NCBI GenBank assembly: GCA_949316235.1
Contig: OX438745.1
Span: forward strand, 5,275,001-5,339,000
Direction of reading: 5' to 3'
Length of the DNA stretch: 64,000 nucleotides
Origin: Oegoconia quadripuncta
Lineage: Eukaryota > Arthropoda > Insecta > Lepidoptera > Autostichidae
Part shown: positions 56,457-64,000 of the stretch, piece by piece
Layout: each line of letters starts with the position of its first letter
How positions within the stretch are numbered: the stretch's first letter is position 1
The notes under the pieces: generated by a model
What the model was told of the DNA's origin: nothing
What the model saw: the letters and a program-made list of their open reading frames with translations, nothing else
Database searches by the model: none
Made by a program: the position numbers and the translations under genes

Positions 56457-56648
56457 TGTTAAGTTTATATTCTTTAGACATAAACTAGATATATCTATAA
56501 CAACTCTTTTGATATTTATTTACTCTACTGTTTGTCTATGTCTTGCTTGTCATGGTATCCAAAAATTCCTTACAAACTAATAAAACTATTGTATGTGCAA
56601 TCCGCTGCATTTATTATTCAAAGCTAGTCTTTGTTCAACCTCGCTACA
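56457..56648 (+). repeat. Copia 5' LTR
   Basis: TGTTAAG..CTCGCTACA, 192 bp, TG..CA ends. Left edge fixed by the break in the SINE, right edge by the primer-binding site. No second LTR is available to confirm it. Confidence 0.7.
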
Positions 56649-56661
56649 GGTTATGGGACCC
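56649..56661 (+). promoter_or_regulatory. Copia primer-binding site (initiator tRNA-Met half type)
   Basis: GGTTATGGGACCC directly follows the LTR. Drosophila copia is known to prime from an internal fragment of initiator tRNA-Met using nearly this sequence (GGTTATGGGCCC). One base differs. Confidence 0.7.
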
Positions 56662-56774
56662 TTGCAGTTGGCACGAAAGTGGTTATATTTTTGTTAAGAG
56701 TAAGTACTCAGAGGCGCGAGTGAATTTCGATATCACCATTAGACGTCACCTAAGAACTGAAGTACTACGATATC

Positions 56775-59700
56775 ATGGCGGACGAAAAAGCTACATACAT
56801 TCAAAAATTTGATGGGCAGAACTATCGCCAGTGGAAGTTTCAGATTACATGTGCATTAAAAGCGAAAGGCATCTATGAGCACATCGTTAGTAAGCACATG
56901 CCCACTGCAGAAGAAAAAGTCGCCTATAGTAAGAATGATGCAATAGCAATGTGTATCATTACGTCAAGTTTAGAGTTCAAGCAAATTTCTTTAATAGAGA
57001 ACTCGGAAACTGCGTTTGAGATAATAAAGAAGCTTGACTCTATTTACGAGCAGAAATCAGAGCTGAACAAAATGCTCTTACATGAAAAGTTCTATAACTT
57101 TAAATATCAGCCTGGTTCATCTATCTCTAATCACATAAATGAGTGTGAGTCGCTAGCACGACGTTTAAATGAAATCGGCGAGAAACTAAGTGATGCCGCC
57201 GTTATCACTAAGATAATCAGCAGTCTTCCTTCGAGATACTCATATTTTCGTCAAGCATGGTTGTCGCTTGATGAGAGTAAGCAGACTATCGCCAATCTGA
57301 CAGCGCGTTTACTCGACGAAGAGGCGAGATCTAGTCAGGAGGATACTGATACTGCACTAGCTGCTACAACAAGCCAAAAACGGCCCAATAAAACGAAGTG
57401 GAGGCCTACGTGTTTTCATTGTAAGAAGAAAGGTCATTTATCAAGAGATTGTCGATTGAAAGGGCATTCTTCTACTACTCCCGACACTAGTACACAGAGT
57501 AATTACTCAGCCTTTGTTCATACACTGAATAATTCGACGGATTCAAACTGGATTCTGGACAGTGGCGCGTCGGCTCATATGACGTTCCAGAAGGAGCTGT
57601 TTAAGGAACTCCGTGATCCGCAAGCAAGTATGAGCGTTGTGAAATTAGGCAATGCGGTAGAGCTTAAAGTGTGCGGTGAAGGCGATATTGAAATCAAAAA
57701 GTTCGTTGACGGTCGATGGTATGACTCCGTAATTAATCGCGTTTTATATGTACCTGAACTACGACGGAACTTAATTTCTGAGGGAGTTCTAACAAGTAAA
57801 GGTTTTGTTATTGTAAAAAAGGACAGTAGTGCTGAAATTTATAAAAATGGACAATTGCATGCGTTTGCTGATCGTAAAGAGAATAATTTGTATACTATGT
57901 TGTTTACATCAGTCATGCAAAATGAAGTCAACGTCATATCATCCGTTGACAGTTTGAAACTATGGCATGAGAGGCTAGGTCATATAAACATAAAAACTTT
58001 AAAAAGTATGAATAAAGACACTTGTGTCAGTGTCAATTCAAAGAAAGAAGTTTCTGATTTCTTTTGTGAAGCTTGTGTGTATGGTAAGCAACACAAGTTA
58101 CCTTTTAAAAAACAATCTCACTTTGAACCGAAGGCACCTGGTGACATTATTTATAGCGATGTTTGTGGACCAATGTCTGAAGCCTCTGTGAATGGTTCTA
58201 AATATTTTGTTCTTTTTAAGGATGGTTATTCTGGATATAGAGTAGTATTCTTTTTACAAAATAAGAGTGATGTTTTTGATTGTTTTAAAGAATATTGTAA
58301 TCAGATTAGAACAAGGTATGGTAGAAATATAAAAATGTTTCATAGTGACAATGGTACAGAATACAAAAATGCTAAGTTCATTAATTATTTTAAAGTTCAA
58401 GGTATCGAATTTGTAACTTCTGCGCCGTATACACCGGAACAAAATGGTCGAGCTGAACGTGATATGCGCACAATTGTTGAAAGCGCTAGGTCTATGTTGT
58501 ATGCTAAAGATTTGCCCTTGTTTCTTTGGGCTGAAGCAGTCAATTGCGCAGTGTATATTCTGAATAGAACACCGACTACTCAAGCCCCAGGTTCTACACC
58601 ATTTCAATTGTGGACAGGCAAGAAAGCACAACTTGATCATATTCGTGTTTTTGGTTCGGATGCATTTATGCATATACCTGATCAATTAAGAACGAAACTC
58701 AAACAGAAGTCACAGAAATTAATTCTAGTTGGTTATGAAGATAACAATTATCGTCTGTTCGATTTATCAACCAAGAAGGTAAAAGTCTCCCGAAATGTTG
58801 TGTTCAATGAATATAGTAATCCGATTATACAGAAGAATGTGGTCAAAATTACATTGAACAAAGAATTAGAGCAAAAGCAATCGGAAGAAATAGAACAAAT
58901 AGAAAGTAAAACACGACTGGAAGAGAAAAACGGAATAAATGAACTTCCATTTCTAGATTGTAGATCTGGTGACGACGAGAGGGAGAAAATAGTATCGACG
59001 ACACCAAATCACTATAATTTAAGGCCTAGGAAGAATACGAAGAAGTGTTACGAATTAAATATCAGCGAGGTTATTGTACCTGATACCTATGAAGAGGCTA
59101 TGAAGAGCCCACAGAAGAAACAGTGGGAGAAAGCTGTAGTAGAGGAATTGCAAGCTTTAAATAGCCATGGAACGTGGGAGCTTACACCATTACCACATGG
59201 TAAATCGGCTATATCATCTAAATGGGTGTTTAGAATAAAGACGTCGCCATCAATTCGTTTCAAAGCGCGACTATGTGCTAGAGGATGTTCACAGAAGTAT
59301 GGTCTGGACTATAAGGAAACTTTTTCCCCTACAGTCAGATATGACTCTATTCGAGTGTTACTAGCAGCGGCTGTTAAGTATAGTTTTAAAATGAAACAAT
59401 TTGATGTCACGACTGCCTTTCTTTATGGAGATTTACAAGAACAGATTTTCATGAAGCCACCTCTTGGTTTAGAAGTACCAGATAATCTATTCTGTAGACT
59501 AAGGAAATCTCTCTATGGGTTGAAACAAGCTCCAAGATGTTGGTATGAGAAGTTCTGTCACTACTTAGAAGAGTTAGGATTGAATTCTACGTCTGCAGAT
59601 AAATGTGTATATACAGGAAATATTGAAAATGAGACCGTATTCCTTATTCTATATGTTGATGACGGATTGATAATGAGTAAGAGTGATGACGCCATAGATT

Positions 59701-60563
59701 TCATACTTGAGAGACTTCAAGAGAAGTTCAAGCTTACTATTAACTATCCCTCAGTATATGTGGGTATGAATATCAGAATAAATGAAGCTGACGGAACTAT
59801 TTTTATACACCAGAAAATGTATATAGAATATTTATTGAAAACGTTTAATATGAGTGAAGCAAAATCTGTGTCAGTTCCTTTTGATCCTAATTGTCAATTA
59901 ACAAAGGTAAAAGCTGAGTCTGATAATAATATACCTTACAGATCATTAGTTGGAAGCCTAATCTATGCAGCCATAACTACGAGACCCGACATTGCATACG
60001 CGGTGGGAGTTCTTAGTAGATATTTGAACTGCTATGATAACAGGCATTGGGTTGCCGCGAAGCGAGTGCTTCGATATTTACGAGAAACTAAGGAATATGG
60101 AATATTGTATATACCAGTGGATAACACGGATATTTATGGATATTCAGATGCTGATTTTGCGGGAGATCTGGATTCACGAAAATCTACTTCTGGTTATATA
60201 TTTTTCTTGATGGGAGGACCAGTAACATGGACAAGTCAAAGACAATCAACTGTGTCTCTATCTACTACAGAAGCTGAATACGTTGCAGCTTCATTGGCAT
60301 GTAGAGAAGCTGTTTGGCTTAGACAACTTTTGAGTGATATAGGTCAATGTTGTAATGATCCAACAATTATCTACATGGATAATCAGAGTGCCATTAAGAT
60401 AATTGAAAATCCTGTTCTTCACAAACGAAGTAAGCACATAGATATAAAATATCATTATATCAGAGAACAATTTACTAAAAATGCAATTGATATAAAGTTT
60501 GTATCAAGTAACCATCAATTGGAATTGGAACGCACACTCGGTCTAAACGGACGTGTCGATTAA
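56775..60563 (+). CDS. Copia gag-pol polyprotein, C-terminally truncated
   Basis: Gag with FDGQNYRQWKFQITCALKAK near the start and a CCHC knuckle CFHCKKKGHLSRDC from residue 213. Protease WILDSGASAHM (Asp about 262). GAG-pre-integrase LWHERLGHINIKTLKSM with CEACVYGKQHKLPF. Integrase Asp in YSDVCGP, HSDNGTEY (about 523) and EQNGRAERD (about 556). RT with FDVTTAFLYGDL and the catalytic LYVDDGLIM near 960. RNase H with GYSDADFAGD, STTEAEYVAAS and DNQSAIKI. After FVSSNHQL the expected LADIFTK-type end is replaced by a short tail through GLNGRVD encoded by the LINE's 5' end. No stop interrupts gag-pol, so the copy was probably intact until the LINE struck. Confidence 0.9.
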   Translation: MADEKATYIQKFDGQNYRQWKFQITCALKAKGIYEHIVSKHMPTAEEKVAYSKNDAIAMCIITSSLEFKQISLIENSETAFEIIKKLDSIYEQKSELNKMLLHEKFYNFKYQPGSSISNHINECESLARRLNEIGEKLSDAAVITKIISSLPSRYSYFRQAWLSLDESKQTIANLTARLLDEEARSSQEDTDTALAATTSQKRPNKTKWRPTCFHCKKKGHLSRDCRLKGHSSTTPDTSTQSNYSAFVHTLNNSTDSNWILDSGASAHMTFQKELFKELRDPQASMSVVKLGNAVELKVCGEGDIEIKKFVDGRWYDSVINRVLYVPELRRNLISEGVLTSKGFVIVKKDSSAEIYKNGQLHAFADRKENNLYTMLFTSVMQNEVNVISSVDSLKLWHERLGHINIKTLKSMNKDTCVSVNSKKEVSDFFCEACVYGKQHKLPFKKQSHFEPKAPGDIIYSDVCGPMSEASVNGSKYFVLFKDGYSGYRVVFFLQNKSDVFDCFKEYCNQIRTRYGRNIKMFHSDNGTEYKNAKFINYFKVQGIEFVTSAPYTPEQNGRAERDMRTIVESARSMLYAKDLPLFLWAEAVNCAVYILNRTPTTQAPGSTPFQLWTGKKAQLDHIRVFGSDAFMHIPDQLRTKLKQKSQKLILVGYEDNNYRLFDLSTKKVKVSRNVVFNEYSNPIIQKNVVKITLNKELEQKQSEEIEQIESKTRLEEKNGINELPFLDCRSGDDEREKIVSTTPNHYNLRPRKNTKKCYELNISEVIVPDTYEEAMKSPQKKQWEKAVVEELQALNSHGTWELTPLPHGKSAISSKWVFRIKTSPSIRFKARLCARGCSQKYGLDYKETFSPTVRYDSIRVLLAAAVKYSFKMKQFDVTTAFLYGDLQEQIFMKPPLGLEVPDNLFCRLRKSLYGLKQAPRCWYEKFCHYLEELGLNSTSADKCVYTGNIENETVFLILYVDDGLIMSKSDDAIDFILERLQEKFKLTINYPSVYVGMNIRINEADGTIFIHQKMYIEYLLKTFNMSEAKSVSVPFDPNCQLTKVKAESDNNIPYRSLVGSLIYAAITTRPDIAYAVGVLSRYLNCYDNRHWVAAKRVLRYLRETKEYGILYIPVDNTDIYGYSDADFAGDLDSRKSTSGYIFFLMGGPVTWTSQRQSTVSLSTTEAEYVAASLACREAVWLRQLLSDIGQCCNDPTIIYMDNQSAIKIIENPVLHKRSKHIDIKYHYIREQFTKNAIDIKFVSSNHQLELERTLGLNGRVD
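60549..60555 (+). promoter_or_regulatory. Possible downstream promoter element (DPE) of the LINE
   Basis: GGACGTG lies 28 bases after the inferred LINE start. TATA-less internal promoters of insect Jockey-type elements use a DPE of the form AGACGTG at +28. The match in sequence and position is direct; function is inferred. Confidence 0.45.
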
Positions 60564-60685
60564 TTACTAAAAATAATATTAAACACGTACGGAAGCGTAT
60601 GTGACCTAGTTACCCAGTTTACACGCGTTCTATGTAAATAGTGAATACAATGTGCAGTGAATAACAATCTATTCAAAATATAAAT

Positions 60686-61924
60686 ATGGAAGGCAGTCCC
60701 TTTAACCGGAGTACCTTAATACGCCGGAGCCCGCCATGCACGCCCGCGCCCACGCCCCCACCCCGTTGCCAATCACCAAACCAAGTTGAAGAAGTAGGCC
60801 CTGAAATGGTGTCGACGGCTGAAATACAGAACTGGATGAAGACCATTGAACAGTGCCTGAACGAAGTGTGCTCTATCTCAGCCGAAGGTAAACTTAATTC
60901 CGATCAAAAATTGAAAATTAACAACTTGTGCCGAAAAGTGGGTCACGGAGCATCTCAAATGGCAGTGCAGTACCAGGCTCTTAAACAAAAAACTATTCAG
61001 AGCCATATTACTCTTCAAGCCCTTAAGGATAAACAAGACTTGTCTCAGCGACTAATAGACCTTAAGAAAAGCATAGAAGAGTCCTCAAAACCTGACATCG
61101 GAACAGTTTCCTTCGCCGATATGGTTAAAAAAAGCACTAACAATTTTGTCCAACCAAGCAATGTCCAATCTATTGCAATTTATCCAAATGACAAATTGAA
61201 ATCAAGTGAGGAGACCAAAAGCCTTGTTCAAAAAATAATTAAACCTGGAAACATGAAGCTACACGTGAGAGGTTTACGCAAGACAAGAAACGGCGGCGTT
61301 ATCATCAGCACAGACACCAAAGACGACATCGAGAAGCTGAAGCAGTCCGTGCAGCTAACCACTTCTGGCTTTACCGTTGATGAGCCCCATAAACGGAAAC
61401 CTAGAATTATAATTATCGGAGTGCCCTCTACTATGCAAGAAACAGAGGTTTTCCACTGCATATACCAACAAAACTTAGCCGACAAACTACAAGATACCAC
61501 ACTTGAGACATTTTTGACCTCTATTAAGTTAAGCCACAAGTCTGGAAAGAGGGACGCCGAGACCTGTAATTATATTATAGAAGTACCGGCACATATTCGA
61601 AAGGCTCTTATTACGAAAGACAGAGTATTTATAAACTGGTCCTCATGCCCTGTGAGAGATTTTACTCTGGTCACCAGATGTTTTAAATGCCAGCAGTATG
61701 GACATGCAGCCAAGACATGTCGGGAGACCTCAGTCACCTGCGGCCACTGCGCCGAATTAGGTCACTCGATTAAGGACTGTACGAAGAAGGCAGAGACACC
61801 AAAATGCGCAACGTGTTTGCACTTTAAAAAGCCGTGCAATCATAAAACAGGTGATACTGAATGCCCCGCTAAAAAAATGGCTGAAAAAAGGTATATCAAT
61901 ACAATAGATTATGAAGGCGCCTAA
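60686..61924 (+). CDS. LINE ORF1: gag-like nucleic-acid-binding protein
   Basis: 412 residues. The N-terminal third is polar and rich in Lys, Gln and Glu. A central region (about 180-300) carries KIIKPGNMKLHVRGLRKTR and KPRIIIIGVPSTM, like the RNA-recognition-type fold of Jockey gag proteins. Three C-terminal knuckles follow: CFKCQQYGHAAKTC from residue 332, CGHCAELGHSIKDC, and a longer CATCLHFKKPCNHKTGDTEC. The protein is expected to coat the LINE RNA. The start ATG at 60686 is the first in frame after the leader. The stop is 68 bp before ORF2. Confidence 0.9.
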   Translation: MEGSPFNRSTLIRRSPPCTPAPTPPPRCQSPNQVEEVGPEMVSTAEIQNWMKTIEQCLNEVCSISAEGKLNSDQKLKINNLCRKVGHGASQMAVQYQALKQKTIQSHITLQALKDKQDLSQRLIDLKKSIEESSKPDIGTVSFADMVKKSTNNFVQPSNVQSIAIYPNDKLKSSEETKSLVQKIIKPGNMKLHVRGLRKTRNGGVIISTDTKDDIEKLKQSVQLTTSGFTVDEPHKRKPRIIIIGVPSTMQETEVFHCIYQQNLADKLQDTTLETFLTSIKLSHKSGKRDAETCNYIIEVPAHIRKALITKDRVFINWSSCPVRDFTLVTRCFKCQQYGHAAKTCRETSVTCGHCAELGHSIKDCTKKAETPKCATCLHFKKPCNHKTGDTECPAKKMAEKRYINTIDYEGA

Positions 61925-61992
61925 GAGCGCCGGTCAGTTATCACATATTTTTAGACTTTTTTTTTTACTTATTTTACTTTTAATCTTATATT

Positions 61993-64000
61993 ATGGTAGA
62001 TAATTTAATTCGTGACTTAGACAATTTCTCTGTATCCGAGTCAAAAGCGTGTGAGTTAGAAAACTGCAAACAATATCTTTCCTGCTTTAATAATCCACTA
62101 ACAGTAATAACCCAAAATATACGTAGTATTTTAAAGAATTTTGATAATTTTGCAACTCTCCAACAAAGACTAGATGTAAACTGTGACATTATAGTTTTAA
62201 CCGAGTGTTGGCTGACTAAGGTTACTGCCTTACCAATACTACCAGGATATAGTCTATACAGCAGCAAGTTAAATTACAGTCAAAATGACGGGGTGGTAAT
62301 ATATGTGAGAAATAATCTGGTAAAGAATATTGCCGTCAATGAACCAAATATACAAGACTGCAATCGACTGCAAATCAAAATAGGCTCAGATACTGCAATA
62401 TTAGCAATATACAGACCCCCTTCTTTTAAAAATTTAAATAACTTTATCCACTCACTGAACAACACACTGCAAAACTTGTCATCTTTTAAAAATATTATAT
62501 TAATAGGGGATATAAACATAAACATTCTCCCAGGCAGTTGCGATCCCGCTGCTCATGAGTACCTCAACCTATGCTCCTTTCACGGCTTAATCCCCGCGCA
62601 CACGCTTCCCACGCATCAAAGCGGCTCGTGCTTGGACCATATAATTCTTAAAACCAATTTACCATCACTTGCACTAGTTACTAACTCGACAATAACCGAT
62701 CATCAGGCTGTCCTACTAACCTTAAACTGTAAATTACCTAAGGTTTGTCGCACTCATACAATTACTAAAACTAATATGAACTCACTTGAAAAAGACTTAT
62801 GTAACATCGACTATGACCCAGTCTACAATTCTGCTGACGCGGATAGAAGTATGTTGTACTTAGTAAAAAGTATTCAGCATGCAATTGTGACAAATACTAG
62901 TAGCGTCTCTATAAATAATAAAAATTATAACATCAAACCCTGGATCACGCCAGGGCTAATCCGCTGTATGAGACATAGAGATAAACTACATATGAGGGCT
63001 AAATCTAACCCGGAAAACTCAATGCTACAGCTATCATATAAAAGATATCGCAACTTTTGCAATGACCTCCTTAAGAAAGTCAAAATCAATTACGATAAAA
63101 ATGAATTAGAAAAGGCTGGAACAAACAGTAAAAAGATTTGGAAATATATTAAAACGGCAACATATACGACCAAATTGCATGAATCATCTTCAGGGTTACT
63201 ACAAGCACACTCATCCCAGCTGACAGCTGCAAATAACGCAAACAATTACTTTGTAAACATAGGAAAAACTTTGGCAGAACAACAAATTAATTTGCGCACA
63301 TCCCCCACAAACAAGCCATTAACTATTAGCTGTTCTCAAAAATCGTTTGTGTTGCTTGACACTGACGAAGCCGAGGTAGAAAGGATCATTATGAGTCTTA
63401 AAGAGGACTGTGCAGTCGGTTGGGATAATATATCAAATAAAATACTAAAACATTTCAAGCATATCCTAGTCCCGCCACTAACATATATTTTCCAAAAATG
63501 CATGTCTGAAGGAGTCTTTCCTAAATGTCTGAAAAAAGCAGTAGTTGTTCCGATTTATAAATCTGGTAATAAGGACCAAGTAAAGAACTATAGACCTATT
63601 TCGATACTCCCCTCGATATCCAAAATATTAGAAAAAATTATAAACAACAGACTTATCAAGTATCTAGAAAAACAATCGATTCTGTCGAAAATGCAATTCG
63701 GGTTTAGACCAAAACTATCAACGGCTCATGCCGTGCACGAACTAACTGACCATTTGGTGCAGGAAATAGACAGTGGGAATCAGACAATAGGAATATTCCT
63801 TGACCTTGCTAAGGCTTTTGATACCGTTTCCATTCCCATACTATTGCACAAGCTTGAAACCGAAGGTATTAGAGGCACCCAGCTTAAATTATTCGCGGAC
63901 TATCTAGACGGGCGTACCCAATGCGTAAAAATAGGCAATGTTCTTAGCTCTGACCAAAAAAATACCAATTTTGGAATTCCCCAAGGAAGTATTTTAGGCC
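61993..64000 (+). CDS. LINE ORF2: endonuclease-reverse transcriptase (3' end outside window)
   Basis: Open for 669 codons from ATG 61993 to the window edge; I read every codon and saw no stop. APE endonuclease: ITQNIRSILKNF (about 41), VLTECWL, NDGVVIYVRNN, AIYRPPS, ILIGDININ, SGSCLDHII, ITDHQAVLL. The connecting region has WITPGLIRCMRHRDKLHMRA. Reverse transcriptase: GWDNISNKIL, CLKKAVVVPIYKSG, KNYRPISILPSISKILEKII, MQFGFRPKLSTAHAV, FLDLAKAFDTV, and NFGIPQGSILG at the very end. The catalytic YADD and the C-terminal domain lie beyond 64000. Motifs fit the Jockey/CR1 group. Confidence 0.9.
   Translation, partial: MVDNLIRDLDNFSVSESKACELENCKQYLSCFNNPLTVITQNIRSILKNFDNFATLQQRLDVNCDIIVLTECWLTKVTALPILPGYSLYSSKLNYSQNDGVVIYVRNNLVKNIAVNEPNIQDCNRLQIKIGSDTAILAIYRPPSFKNLNNFIHSLNNTLQNLSSFKNIILIGDININILPGSCDPAAHEYLNLCSFHGLIPAHTLPTHQSGSCLDHIILKTNLPSLALVTNSTITDHQAVLLTLNCKLPKVCRTHTITKTNMNSLEKDLCNIDYDPVYNSADADRSMLYLVKSIQHAIVTNTSSVSINNKNYNIKPWITPGLIRCMRHRDKLHMRAKSNPENSMLQLSYKRYRNFCNDLLKKVKINYDKNELEKAGTNSKKIWKYIKTATYTTKLHESSSGLLQAHSSQLTAANNANNYFVNIGKTLAEQQINLRTSPTNKPLTISCSQKSFVLLDTDEAEVERIIMSLKEDCAVGWDNISNKILKHFKHILVPPLTYIFQKCMSEGVFPKCLKKAVVVPIYKSGNKDQVKNYRPISILPSISKILEKIINNRLIKYLEKQSILSKMQFGFRPKLSTAHAVHELTDHLVQEIDSGNQTIGIFLDLAKAFDTVSIPILLHKLETEGIRGTQLKLFADYLDGRTQCVKIGNVLSSDQKNTNFGIPQGSILG

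Larger units (their letters stand above)
56457..60520 (+). mobile_element. Ty1/copia LTR retrotransposon, 3' part displaced by a LINE
   Basis: 5' LTR 56457-56648, tRNA-half primer site, gag-pol from 56775. The frame is open until the LINE junction at about 60520. The last few dozen pol codons, the polypurine tract and the 3' LTR are not in the window; they are expected on the far side of the LINE. Confidence 0.85.
60521..64000 (+). mobile_element. Jockey-superfamily LINE, apparently full-length 5' end, continues past window
   Basis: Starts within the copia RNase H region at about 60521, with a 165-bp leader, ORF1 (60686-61924) and ORF2 (61993 to the end). Both frames are intact as far as visible. 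A complete 5' end is unusual among LINE insertions and suggests a young, possibly competent copy. Confidence 0.85.

Overview
The window looks like AT-rich nuclear DNA from an insect, most probably a moth or butterfly. I infer this from intron-containing genes with GT..AG junctions, several tRNA-headed SINE families, RTE-like 3' ends of the type common in Lepidoptera, a Helitron-like element, and Jockey-group, Ty3/gypsy and Ty1/copia retrotransposons. No sequence here fixes the species. Repeats make up most of the window. Host coding sequence is limited to two duplicated zinc-finger genes, one terminal exon of a probable glycerol-3-phosphate acyltransferase, and one candidate small secreted-protein gene.

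Layout. 0-9.2 kb: a candidate minus-strand gene with first coding exon 8887-9007, terminal exon 832-989 and a roughly 7.9 kb intron full of SINEs, a Helitron-like element, an RTE relic and a MITE. 9.2-13.7 kb: decayed LINE tails, inverted-repeat elements and one member of a dispersed repeat pair (partner at 29.6-31.1 kb). 13.96-17.8 kb: a nearly full-length, GC-richer LINE on the minus strand with an intact 1061-codon reading frame. 18.5-24.2 kb: zinc-finger gene A (four exons, all phase 0). 24.3-26.97 kb: MITEs and an almost perfect 314-bp inverted repeat. 27.4-28.8 kb: a tandemly repeated non-coding block shared with the second copy. 29-34.4 kb: repeats and LINE relics. 34.465-40.2 kb: an intact Ty3/gypsy element inserted into a 90-bp palindrome. 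41.9-47.7 kb: zinc-finger gene B, paralogue of A. 48.9-50.0 kb: B's copy of the non-coding block. 50.3-52.1 kb: a broken Jockey-type LINE. 52.1-55.3 kb: single-copy-looking DNA ending in the minus-strand GPAT-like last exon. 55.5-64 kb: an intron carrying a three-level nest, SINE then copia then LINE; the LINE has intact ORFs and runs off the window end.

How the parts relate. Genes A and B come from a direct segmental duplication (about 18.5-28.8 kb and 41.9-50.0 kb). Each encodes 662 residues with eight C2H2-like fingers of the matrin/U1 type; indels between them in exon 3 are in frame, so both probably remain coding. Some SINE and MITE insertions are shared and so older than the duplication. 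Others, such as two SINEs in B intron 3, are copy-specific and younger. The most unusual structures are the 314-bp inverted repeat (one mismatch), the gypsy element whose identical terminal repeats include the first 12 codons of its gag-pol frame, the nested insertion in the GPAT-like intron, and the candidate secreted-protein gene. I found no CRISPR array, operon, rRNA gene or functional tRNA gene.
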